From: Lentibacillus sp. Marseille-P4043
GTDB lineage: Bacteria; Bacillota; Bacilli; Bacillales; Amphibacillaceae
Reading direction: 5' to 3'
Length of the DNA: 64,000 nucleotides
NCBI RefSeq assembly: GCF_900258515.1
Contig: NZ_LT984884.1
Span: 3,470,499 to 3,534,498, forward strand
Positions 15,811 to 23,474 of this stretch are shown piece by piece. A program made the translations under genes and the position numbers. The notes below the pieces were generated by a model that saw nothing but the letters and a program-made list of their open reading frames with translations, ran no database searches and had not been told where the DNA came from. How positions within the stretch are numbered: position 1 is the first letter of the stretch; each line of letters begins with the position of its first letter.

Positions 15811-16644
15811 ATGGAAAATAAACGGCATTTAATTGCTCTGGATTTAGATGGTACGCTATTGACAGACAAAAAAGAAATCAGTCCACGTACAAAACAAACA
15901 GTAGTAAAAGCAATCGAAGAAGGTCATGTTGTTGTCATTTCAACAGGAAGACCACACAGAGCAAGCATTAATTATTACAATGAACTTGGGTTGAATACCC
16001 CGATGGTCAATTTTAATGGTGCACTTATCCATCATCCATACGATGATAAATGGGATGCTTTACACAATCCAATGTCAAAAAGAACGGCACTTAAAATTGT
16101 TGATGCCAGTTATCAAATTGGCGTAAACAATATTTTGGCCGAAGTACAGGACAATATTTATCTTGATAAATATGATGAAGAAATTCTGGAAATATTTCAT
16201 ACAACCCAAAATGATCCACCATTTACCATTGGGAGTTTAAAAAATGAATTGAAAGATGATCCAACTTCATTACTAATTCATCCAAAGAAGGACCACATTC
16301 AGGAATTAAGAAAGCATTTAGATGACTACCACGCAGAATTAATTGAACACCGCAAATGGGGCGCACCATGGAATATAATTGAAATTGTAAAAAAAGGCAT
16401 GAACAAAGCAATTGGCCTGCAAAAGGTTGCGAATTATTATAATATCCCTCAAGATCAAATTATTGCATTCGGTGATGAAGACAATGATTTTGAAATGATT
16501 GAATATGCGGGTGTTGGTGTTGCGATGGGAAATGCGATTGATGAACTAAAATCACTTGCAAATCATGTGACAGATACAAATGAGCAAGATGGTATTGGTA
16601 CATTTTTGGAAAATTACTTACACCTTGAAGTAAAAGCTATCTAA
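15811..16644 (+). CDS. yitU: Cof-type HAD phosphatase, YitU-like
   Basis: The 277-residue hydrolase has HAD motif I LIALDLDGTLLTDKK (nucleophile Asp), motif II VISTGRP, Lys in the late KKGMNKAIGLQKV, and motif IV AFGDEDNDFEMIEYAGVGVAMGNA, with a Cof-type C2 cap between. It matches B. subtilis YitU closely. Such enzymes dephosphorylate sugar phosphates, FMN-pathway intermediates or similar; the substrate here is not known. The ATG at 15811 follows GAGGTG, and the GTG at 15802 lies inside that site. Confidence 0.93.
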   Translation: MENKRHLIALDLDGTLLTDKKEISPRTKQTVVKAIEEGHVVVISTGRPHRASINYYNELGLNTPMVNFNGALIHHPYDDKWDALHNPMSKRTALKIVDASYQIGVNNILAEVQDNIYLDKYDEEILEIFHTTQNDPPFTIGSLKNELKDDPTSLLIHPKKDHIQELRKHLDDYHAELIEHRKWGAPWNIIEIVKKGMNKAIGLQKVANYYNIPQDQIIAFGDEDNDFEMIEYAGVGVAMGNAIDELKSLANHVTDTNEQDGIGTFLENYLHLEVKAI

Positions 16645-16739
16645 TTTTACCGGCATTTACCTTCAATATTTAAAAGGGATCCATCCATACTATAAATGAA
16701 CGTAAATCACGTTCACTTATTTTGTTGGGAGGAATCATC

Positions 16740-16889
16740 ATGGGGAAGCGAAGCAAGTCAAAACGATTTACTCAACAGGGTTCTGATTCAGTAAAAAAAC
16801 ACGCTGAACGATTTCCTTACAGATCGCGTTTTTCAGATGTGGAACGGAAACAAGAAGAAGCCGACAATCATACAGTAGGAGGGTTTTAA
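16740..16889 (+). CDS. Small basic protein, unknown
   Basis: A strong GGGAGGA site eight bases upstream precedes an ATG at 16740 encoding 49 residues: MGKRSKSKRFTQQGSDSVKK, then a stretch rich in Arg, His and Glu, ending NHTVGGF. The next gene starts directly after its stop codon, so the two are co-translated. The small, hydrophilic, Lys/Arg-rich composition resembles minor spore proteins, but I recognise no specific family. Confidence 0.6.
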   Translation: MGKRSKSKRFTQQGSDSVKKHAERFPYRSRFSDVERKQEEADNHTVGGF

Positions 16890-17084
16890 TTGGAAAATAA
16901 TTTTTTTCAACAAGCAAAATCCGCTGTAAATCGCTTAACCAATGCTCAAGGTAATCCAAGTGCTCAAGATAAACAAGCTGCACAAAATGCTATCCAACAA
17001 GCATATTCAAATTCTACCGCAGAAGAGCAGCAGCATTTGCAACAGCTTGAGCAAACACTAAAACAAAAAAACCAACTGAGTTAA
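16890..17084 (+). CDS. DUF3813-like small helical protein
   Basis: The 64-residue protein starts at TTG directly after the preceding TAA, with AGGAGGG seven bases upstream. The sequence FFQQAKSAVNRLTNAQGNPS and AIQQAYSNSTAEEQQHLQQLEQTLKQ is Gln-rich and amphipathic and resembles DUF3813 proteins found near yitU in other Bacillus. It is predicted to be two or three helices. Function is unknown. Confidence 0.65.
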   Translation: MENNFFQQAKSAVNRLTNAQGNPSAQDKQAAQNAIQQAYSNSTAEEQQHLQQLEQTLKQKNQLS

Positions 17085-17099
17085 CCTCCGTCAAACAAA

Positions 17100-17306
17100 G
17101 AACAAAAGCGCAAGCGCCCGTTAAGCGACGTACGGGCTGGACTGAGCCGTAGGAGATAAAGGAAACACGGTAAGCGGAAGCGAACCGATGTTGACTTATC
17201 GTACGGAGGAGAGGGAAGTCTCGCTAGTCGCTGGGCGCTGGAGCTGGACGTGGCTCATCCTGTCAAGAACAAATCGTAGCCAAAATTTTATTTTCTTATC
17301 TTTTAA
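17100..17306. repeat. Dispersed repeat of about 205 bp, copy 2
   Basis: It is nearly identical to the copy at 4353 over the first 151 bp (both run from GAACAAAAGCGCAAGCGCCC to GAGCTGGACG, and both are exactly 151 bp). The following roughly 55 bp also align but are more diverged. It occupies most of the 390-bp gene-free gap before the Nfu-like gene; the rest of that gap holds the hairpin at 17373. Confidence 0.8.
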
Positions 17307-17372
17307 ATAAGCTTGACATAGTCAATAACTAATTCATTAACAACGATGAAACAGTATCGCTATGCTAAGCTG

Positions 17373-17403
17373 TTCCCCCGTCAATATGGCGGGGGATTTT
17401 AAT
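17373..17403 (+). terminator. Hairpin terminator upstream of the Nfu-like gene
   Basis: CCCCCGTC and GGCGGGGG pair around AATAT, followed by ATTTTAATT. It lies 75 bases before the next ATG and may end the yitU-small gene transcript. Confidence 0.6.
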
Positions 17404-17476
17404 TGTAATTCCTTTCTTACCAGAACCATTTCTGCTAATATGTATATAAGTAGGTAAATTTAGGAGGGATTGCAAA

Positions 17477-17746
17477 ATGGGATTACGAGCTGAAGCTACA
17501 CCAAACCCAAACGCATTAAAATTTTCAACTGATAAATTAATTTTTGAAGGAACTGCTAGCATTTCTGTCATGCCTGGGGATACAAGTGAACATGCAATAC
17601 TTAATGATTTAATGGAATTGGAAGGCGTTGATAACGTATTCGGTTACCAAAATTTCATTACCGTCAATAAACAATTTGACGCTGAATGGGACGACCTCCA
17701 GCCAAAAGTAGAAAACGTATTTGAAAAACACGGTTACTCGAATTAA
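17477..17746 (+). CDS. Nfu N-terminal-domain protein
   Basis: The 89-residue protein is a stand-alone Nfu_N domain: RAEATPNPNALKFSTDKLIFEG, then LMELEGVDNVFGYQNFITVNKQ. In larger Nfu proteins this domain accompanies the Cys-bearing Fe-S scaffold domain, which is absent here, so it cannot hold a cluster alone. AGGAGG precedes the ATG. It might assist Fe-S delivery. Confidence 0.85.
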   Translation: MGLRAEATPNPNALKFSTDKLIFEGTASISVMPGDTSEHAILNDLMELEGVDNVFGYQNFITVNKQFDAEWDDLQPKVENVFEKHGYSN

Positions 17747-17758
17747 ATAGCACATGTT

Positions 17759-17789
17759 AAAAGACAGCACAAGGCTGTCTTTTATTTTT
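17759..17789. terminator. Bidirectional terminator
   Basis: AAAGACAGC and GCTGTCTTT around ACAAG, followed by TATTTTTC, lie between the convergent Nfu-like gene and the lipoprotein gene. Confidence 0.85.
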
Positions 17790-18216
17790 CCACAACATCA
17801 ACTGGTATATAATTTGGATTAACCATTTCTCCCGCTTCATTTTTCACATAAAACGTAAATAGTGGGATTTCTTCCTTTGTTTCGGCATCTTTGGGTTGTT
17901 CGATTTCCAGCTCGAAGGTCCCCCAGCCGCTTTCATCTGTATCCAACTTCACTTTTGTTTCATCGACAACAACTTCTTCTCCATATTTTAACGTGAAATA
18001 AAACACATCATTGCTTGCTGTTGCATTTCCTTTCACAAGGATTTTTCCATCTGGTGTCGTTATATCGATATTATTAAATTGTACTGAAACGGCTTCCTCA
18101 TCTGTTGTAGTTACTTCATTGTCAGCTTTTGGTTCTGGTTTCGTTTCCTGCTCATCCTGACCACTACATCCTGCCAATAGAAACGTTGCAACAAAAAGAA
18201 ATACGTATTTTTTCAT
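17782..18216 (-). CDS. Small secreted lipoprotein
   Basis: The 144-residue protein has a lipoprotein signal MKKYVFLFVATFLLAGCSGQ with the lipobox LAGC (Cys17). An acidic linker (KPEPKADNEVTTTDEEAVS) is followed by a beta-rich domain, VQFNNIDITTPDGKILVKGNAT...FYFTLKYGEEVV...GWGTFELEIEQ, that looks like a small immunoglobulin-like fold. It lies 23 bases after yitT on the same strand, so the two are probably cotranscribed. No family is recognised. Confidence 0.75.
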   Translation of the reverse strand: MKKYVFLFVATFLLAGCSGQDEQETKPEPKADNEVTTTDEEAVSVQFNNIDITTPDGKILVKGNATASNDVFYFTLKYGEEVVVDETKVKLDTDESGWGTFELEIEQPKDAETKEEIPLFTFYVKNEAGEMVNPNYIPVDVVEK

Positions 18217-18239
18217 CGTTCATTTCCCCTAACCTATCG

Positions 18240-19085
18240 TTAATTATCTCGTCTAAAGAATCCGAAAATACCTGTTGTCTGAACAATATTTGTAAATGCG
18301 TTCGGATCAATTTCCGAAATGATTTTTTCCAAATCATATAATTCATAACGCGTTATGACAAGATAAAGCATATTTTTATCTTCATTTGTATAAGCACCTT
18401 TTGCAGGTAAAATGGTAATTCCCCGCACCATTTTATTGTGAATTGCCCGGTGCAGTTCATCCGCTTTTCGGGTGATGACCATCGCTGTAATTTTTTCATG
18501 GCGGGTATGAATAGCATCGATCACTCGTGTCGTTACATAGAGCGTCACCATTGTGTAAAGCGCATTTTCCGGTTCATAGAGTACGCCAGCCAACGCAATA
18601 ATGATAGCATTTAACAAGAGGAAATAAGTTCCAATTGGTCTATCCTTCATGCGCGAAAGTACCATTGCAACAATATCCATACCACCTGTTGACGCACCTA
18701 ATTTCAAGGTAATCCCGACACCCACCCCTGCGATGACACCGCCAAATACTGCGTTCAAAATGATATCTTCTGATAAATGAATAACCGGTAGTATCTCAAG
18801 GAATAGCGTCGTAAAAACAACCGAAATAGCACTATAAATGGTAAAGCCCTTCCCAACTTTGATCCACCCTAAAATGGCAACTGGAATATTTAGTAAAAAC
18901 AGTAACACACCAGTACTGATTCCTATACCAAGAAAGTCATTAAACACACTTGATATAAGCTGCGCAGCCCCAGTGAACCCGCTGGCATAAACATTTGCGC
19001 CAATGAGAAAGAAATTTAGTGATATTGCCCCTAACAAAGAACCAAAAATAACAATTAAAATACGTTTAGCCTCAAATAAAAACAT
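18240..19085 (-). CDS. yitT: YitT-family membrane protein
   Basis: The 281-residue protein has five or six N-terminal transmembrane helices (IFGSLLGAISLNFFLIGANVYASGFTGAAQL, then LGASTGGMDIVAMVLSRM) and a C-terminal DUF2179 domain (KITAMVITRKADELHRAIHNKMVRGITILPAKGAYTNEDKNMLYLVITRYE). This is the YitT/YpjC architecture. The soluble domain resembles small ligand-binding regulators. The transported or sensed ligand is unknown. GGGAGG precedes the ATG. Confidence 0.9.
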   Translation of the reverse strand: MFLFEAKRILIVIFGSLLGAISLNFFLIGANVYASGFTGAAQLISSVFNDFLGIGISTGVLLFLLNIPVAILGWIKVGKGFTIYSAISVVFTTLFLEILPVIHLSEDIILNAVFGGVIAGVGVGITLKLGASTGGMDIVAMVLSRMKDRPIGTYFLLLNAIIIALAGVLYEPENALYTMVTLYVTTRVIDAIHTRHEKITAMVITRKADELHRAIHNKMVRGITILPAKGAYTNEDKNMLYLVITRYELYDLEKIISEIDPNAFTNIVQTTGIFGFFRRDN

Positions 19086-19216
19086 AAGTACCTCCCTCTT
19101 AAGCTGTTGGCTATTATTCCATTTTTAAAATAATAAAGAAATATACTTTGACTAACCACCATGATAGCTATAAACTAAAAGAAAGAAAAGTTTATTATAG
19201 AATGCAGGTGATAGAA

Positions 19217-20077
19217 ATGAATGTTAAGATTCTTGCCGATTCAGCATGTGATCTATCAGAACAATATTATAACGAATTTGACATTGAAATGGTATCATTA
19301 ACCGTTCAATTAAACGAAAAAGAATACAAAGATGGAAAAGAAATTTCGCCAAAAACTATTTATGATGCCATGCGTCAGGGAAAAAGCCCAAAAACATCAC
19401 AAGTTTCTCCACAATCCTTTAAAACAATTTTTACATCGTATACAGAAGCAAATCAACCCTTAATTTATTTTGCATTCTCCTCTGAATTATCTGGTACATA
19501 TCAAGCAGCAAAGATGATCGAACAAGAGATTAAAGAGGAAAATCCCGATGCACCCATCCATGTTATCGATACAAAATGCGCATCAATTGGTTATGGTCTA
19601 GTTGTACTACGAGCAGCACAATTAGCAAAAAATGGGGCAAGCACAGAGGAAATTTTAGCAACTGGCGAATATGTCGCAGCACATATGGAACATATTTTTA
19701 CTGTGGATGATCTAGAATACCTTTACCGCGGCGGTCGGGTCAGCAAAACAGCTGCGTTCGTTGGTTCCTTATTAAAAATCAAACCAATCCTACATGTAGA
19801 TGACGGTAAATTAATTCCTCTCGAAAAAATTCGAGGATCCAAAAAATTACTTGGACGGATCATCGAAATTATGGAGAAACGTGGTACAGACTTAGAAAAT
19901 CAAGTCATTGGTATTAGTCATGGGGATGATTTAGAAAGGGCTGAAAAGCTGGCCGACATGATTAAACAGAAGTTCAATCCGAAAGATGTCATTATTGAGA
20001 TGGTCGGATCTGTCATTGGGGCACACTCCGGACCAGGTACAATCGCATTGTTCTTCTTGAATGAAAACGATAAATAA
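19217..20077 (+). CDS. yitS: DegV-family fatty-acid-binding protein, YitS-like
   Basis: The 286-residue protein starts MNVKILADSACDLSEQYYNE and contains the family features VSLTVQLNEKEYKDGKEI, KTSQVSPQSF, IYFAFSSELSGTYQAA and LEYLYRGGRVSKTAAFVGSLLKIKPIL. DegV/FakB proteins bind a fatty acid and present it to the kinase FakA. The ATG at 19217 follows AGGTGA. Earlier in-frame starts add non-conserved residues. It lies divergent from yitT. Confidence 0.93.
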   Translation: MNVKILADSACDLSEQYYNEFDIEMVSLTVQLNEKEYKDGKEISPKTIYDAMRQGKSPKTSQVSPQSFKTIFTSYTEANQPLIYFAFSSELSGTYQAAKMIEQEIKEENPDAPIHVIDTKCASIGYGLVVLRAAQLAKNGASTEEILATGEYVAAHMEHIFTVDDLEYLYRGGRVSKTAAFVGSLLKIKPILHVDDGKLIPLEKIRGSKKLLGRIIEIMEKRGTDLENQVIGISHGDDLERAEKLADMIKQKFNPKDVIIEMVGSVIGAHSGPGTIALFFLNENDK

Positions 20078-20088
20078 CCCGTTTAATC

Positions 20089-20122
20089 AGAGGCTGTCCG
20101 TTTGGGCGGCCTCTACTTTTTT
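20089..20122 (+). terminator. Terminator of yitS
   Basis: AGAGGC-tg-TCC...GGG-cg-GCCTCT forms a stem followed by ACTTTTTTA shortly after the stop codon. Confidence 0.8.
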
Positions 20123-20279
20123 AAAAGATTTTGTAAAAAAGCCACTCCCCCTCCACCTAATAATTTCTAAATTCGACATAAATATGTTATATTTTTTTGA
20201 CATTAAGCGGATAACTATTGCAACTTCCTGCCTATTCTAGGATGATAGAAGGAGTTAACTTACAGGAGGCGAGAGCGGA

Positions 20280-21509
20280 ATGCCACGACTCTTTGTTCAC
20301 TTTACATTTCTTTTATTTTTATTAACGGCTTTATCAGGGTTATGGATGCGATTCTTTCCGCTTTATCCAAAGATGGGCCTAGCATATACAAATGTTATGC
20401 ATGGGCATTCCCATTTAGCCATATTAGGTTGGGCATTTTTAGGGATACTTATTATATTTTTAACGCTTTTTTGGAAATCTATTAGGCAGAAGAAACAAGC
20501 AATTTGCCTAACCATCACACTTTTTATAACATCTTTTTTAATGTTTATTGCATTCCTTTACCAGGGTTATGGATTGTATTCGATTATTATGTCCAGCCTG
20601 CACATACTTACAGAGTATTGGGCGGCTATTTTTATTTATCGGCATATTCAATCATGTAAGGATCTTTCTAAAACAGGAGTATTATTTATCAAGGGATCCT
20701 TATTTGCATTAATCATCTCATCAATTGGTCCTTTTTCACTTGGATTTATTGCTGCAAACGGGTTGAGGAATAGCCAGATATTTGATATGGCCATATACTT
20801 TTATTTGCATTTTCAATACAATGGTTGGCTTTATTTATTTTTAATCGGTGCATTTATTTTCTTATTGCATCGTAAACGAATTCCATTTAATCATTCCATG
20901 TTACAAGCTGGATTCTGGTTTTATTTTCTCTCCTTATTCCCAGGGTATTTCTTATCGATTCTTTGGGTTGATTTAGGAAGTTATAGTAATGTCCTTGCGA
21001 CAATTGGTAGCATTGGTCAATGGATCGGTGTCATTTGTGTCATTATTGCCTTTAAAGGAATCTGGGTGCATTTATACAAAAAGTTCCATGAGGGCACCAT
21101 CATATGCCTTTGGATAACATTTTTCTTGTTGGTTGTAAAAAGCACAATGGAGCTTGGGCTAATTTCACCAATAATGGCAAATCTTGTCTATGAAACGAGA
21201 AGTATTATTATTGGCTACTTGCATTTTACATTATTAGGTTTTGTCAGTGTTTTTATATTGACGCAATTTCAATTAAACAATATTATCAACATCCGAAATA
21301 AAATCACACAAGCAGGGCTGCTGTTCTTCTTTATTGGCTTTCTGCTAAATGAATTCTTTTTATTTGGAGATGGGTTAGCTCGCTGGTGTGGATTTGGCAC
21401 GATGCCGTATATTTCACAGGGGTTGTTGGGTGCAAGCGTCCTGTTATTTCTAGGCATTTTAGTTATTTGGGCCTCTACTATATTTCAAAAAAAACATCAT
21501 GATGCATAA
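20280..21509 (+). CDS. Polytopic His-rich membrane protein, NnrS/haem-copper-like
   Basis: The 409-residue protein has 12 predicted helices. Histidines recur at helix starts in patterns seen in NnrS and cbb3-type relatives: NVMHGHSHLAILGWAFLG in helix 2, YFYLHFQYNGWLYLFLIG mid-protein and GYLHFTLLGFVSVF later. There is no CuB-type HH pair. AGGAGG lies ten bases upstream. It differs from the protein at 10834 but shares its general design. No Fnr site is seen in its 200-bp upstream region. Function is unknown; a haem- or NO-related role is inferred only from the family resemblance. Confidence 0.75.
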   Translation: MPRLFVHFTFLLFLLTALSGLWMRFFPLYPKMGLAYTNVMHGHSHLAILGWAFLGILIIFLTLFWKSIRQKKQAICLTITLFITSFLMFIAFLYQGYGLYSIIMSSLHILTEYWAAIFIYRHIQSCKDLSKTGVLFIKGSLFALIISSIGPFSLGFIAANGLRNSQIFDMAIYFYLHFQYNGWLYLFLIGAFIFLLHRKRIPFNHSMLQAGFWFYFLSLFPGYFLSILWVDLGSYSNVLATIGSIGQWIGVICVIIAFKGIWVHLYKKFHEGTIICLWITFFLLVVKSTMELGLISPIMANLVYETRSIIIGYLHFTLLGFVSVFILTQFQLNNIINIRNKITQAGLLFFFIGFLLNEFFLFGDGLARWCGFGTMPYISQGLLGASVLLFLGILVIWASTIFQKKHHDA

Positions 21510-21591
21510 AATGATCCGCCCCATCATATATTTTTAGAACCAATGATTATTAGGACAAGTTGTTTTTAAAAATAGGTGAAGGAGAGTGTCT

Positions 21592-21780
21592 ATGCAGTTG
21601 AATGAACTGATTAAAACCTATGAACAGGATCGCAAACAAGCTTACGGATCGATCAATCAGCTATTGGACTTTTATCAAAAGAAATATATCGCTGGAGAAA
21701 TTGACATCACTTCTTATCAAGAAATCTTTCATATTTTGCATGATAAAGGTGCAAAATCATCACATGAATATGCTTTGTAA
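21592..21780 (+). CDS. YppF-like small protein
   Basis: The 62-residue protein MQLNELIKTYEQDRKQAYGS continues INQLLDFYQKKYIAGEIDITSYQEIFHIL, a two-helix pattern close to the YppF family of Bacillus. AAGGAG lies seven bases before the ATG at 21592; the GTG six bases earlier is too close to it. Function is unknown. A terminator follows. Confidence 0.7.
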   Translation: MQLNELIKTYEQDRKQAYGSINQLLDFYQKKYIAGEIDITSYQEIFHILHDKGAKSSHEYAL

Positions 21781-21790
21781 GTTCCATTCT

Positions 21791-21831
21791 AAAGAAAAAG
21801 AAGCCAAAATTTAATGGCTTCTTTTTCTTTG
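21791..21831. terminator. Bidirectional terminator, overlaps the 3' end of the amylase-like gene
   Basis: AAAGAAAAAGAAGCCA and TGGCTTCTTTTTCTTT form a 16-pair stem with a short AT loop. It lies between the YppF-like gene and the amylase-like gene and includes the latter's last codons. Confidence 0.85.
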
Positions 21832-23286
21832 TTTTACACTTAAATAGACGATTCCAAGGATAAATACTACAAAAATACCAACAACCATTAGAATGAATGG
21901 CCAGTTTAAACCCTTATCTGGTTCTGCTACATATATCTCTACTGATTCACGGTCAATTCCAATCTGGTACTCACCATTTTCATCTGCGCGAACAATATTA
22001 TCACCTAGTAAACCAGTCAACTGCATGCCTTCAGGTACAGCTGTGGTTGTAATAGATTTCGTTCCTGTATCATTATTAATGGCAATAAATATCGTCGTGT
22101 CTTCGTCAAAACGTTTAAATACACTCATTGCCCCGGATGATCCTACAAATTCAAATTCACCATAAGCTAATGCAGGAAATTGTGAGCGAATGGTCGCGAT
22201 TTTATTAAAATAGTTTTGTAAATCTTGATCTTTATTATTAAATTGGACTAATTGCTGTACCTCTGCGTGTGTTTCGCCATCCATTGGAATAGCGGATCCC
22301 TGATAGACTACCGGCACGCCAGGTGTTGTATACATATAAACGAGCGCCAGTTTCCAAGTCGTTAGAGGGTTTTGCCCGTTTTCAACGATTTTTCTAGTAA
22401 AGCGCTCGGTAAACTTATCGTCAATCGACAATAAGCCTGTTCGTTTACCAGACTCTTCCCACACTTGATAAATTTTCTCAGGTGGTGTACCAATTTCTGT
22501 TAGAACATTTGCTAACGTTGCTTGCATTGTGGAATTTTCGATCAATGGAATGCCTGTATGTAAATAGTTATCTGTTACATCGTCTTCCTTTAGAACGCTG
22601 CCGGTTAAATAGATATCCGGTTTGACGCTCTTTACATGATCAACGAATTCCGTTAAAAATGAGACTGGCGTTTGTTCAATTGCATGCACATTATAGCCGT
22701 CAATATTTGCTTCTTCAAGCCAGTAGTCTGCAGCCTTAAATAGCATGTCCCTCACTTCCGAATTTTTCACATTCAATGTTACTGCTTGATCTAACCACAA
22801 TGTATCTGTGACTGTTGTTGGGATTGTTTTATCGGGATCGTCTGCGAAAGGATGTGACGGCGCAGCATAATTCGGCACAAATTCAAGCATAACTTTCATA
22901 TCCCGTTTGTGTGCTTCCTTTACCAACTTCTTTAAATCATCCAACGTTCCAAACTGCTCCTCTACTTTAAAGAAATCCTCAATCCAGTAACCGTGATATC
23001 CATCGGGTGCATTTTTCATAATAGAGGATAAGGAAATCGTTGTAAAACCTAACTCTTTAATGTAGTCTAGTTTATTTGTAATCCCTTCAATGTCCCCGCC
23101 ATGATATGCCTCCGGATCATCAACGTTTACCTGATCACCAAGTTGTTGATCCCCATTGTTAAAACGGTCAACAAAAATAGAATAGATCATTTCCTCATTG
23201 ATGGATTCCTTCTCTTCCGCATGTATCGGGTTAATCCCACTGATCAAGAGAGGGATAATAAATATAACTGATAATAACTTTTTCAT
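21811..23286 (-). CDS. Membrane-anchored amylase-like protein, catalytic residues lost
   Basis: The 491-residue protein has a signal peptide (residues 1-23), a GH13 alpha-amylase barrel (from EEMIYSIFVDRFNNGD), a C-terminal beta domain, and a C-terminal membrane helix with a basic tail (WPFILMVVGIFVVFILGIVYL...KQRKRSH). The conserved regions are altered. Region I is MLEFVPNYAA instead of DxxxNH; region II is DGYNVHAIE, with Asn and His replacing the Arg and nucleophile Asp; region III is YLTGSVLKE, with Ser where the acid Glu is expected; region IV is LLSIDDKFTERF. It is therefore probably a non-hydrolytic surface protein, perhaps glycan binding. The ATG at 23286 follows GGAGG. Confidence 0.85.
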   Translation of the reverse strand: MKKLLSVIFIIPLLISGINPIHAEEKESINEEMIYSIFVDRFNNGDQQLGDQVNVDDPEAYHGGDIEGITNKLDYIKELGFTTISLSSIMKNAPDGYHGYWIEDFFKVEEQFGTLDDLKKLVKEAHKRDMKVMLEFVPNYAAPSHPFADDPDKTIPTTVTDTLWLDQAVTLNVKNSEVRDMLFKAADYWLEEANIDGYNVHAIEQTPVSFLTEFVDHVKSVKPDIYLTGSVLKEDDVTDNYLHTGIPLIENSTMQATLANVLTEIGTPPEKIYQVWEESGKRTGLLSIDDKFTERFTRKIVENGQNPLTTWKLALVYMYTTPGVPVVYQGSAIPMDGETHAEVQQLVQFNNKDQDLQNYFNKIATIRSQFPALAYGEFEFVGSSGAMSVFKRFDEDTTIFIAINNDTGTKSITTTAVPEGMQLTGLLGDNIVRADENGEYQIGIDRESVEIYVAEPDKGLNWPFILMVVGIFVVFILGIVYLSVKQRKRSH

Positions 23287-23445
23287 ACAATTTTTCCTCC
23301 AAAATAGTAGTTGCCTAGTACTATTATTACCTATTTCAATCAATAGTCAACGATCTCCATTGTATTGTTGAAAATACTTCATAAAATAAAGGTTAATTAA
23401 GTGGGAATCCAGCACCGTAAACAAGCAAAATGTGTAAAAAATAAC

Positions 23446-23474
23446 GGCTGTACCCCTCTATTAGGGATACAGCC
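23446..23474 (-). terminator. Terminator of the ferredoxin-NADP reductase gene
   Basis: On the minus strand, GGCTGTATCCCT and AGGGGTACAGCC pair around AATAG, followed by GTTATTTTTT. It begins within the stop codon region. Confidence 0.85.

Noticed and set aside
17100..17306. Insertion sequence
   Set aside because: No transposase frame, no clear target duplication, and the element is only about 205 bp; described as a dispersed repeat instead.
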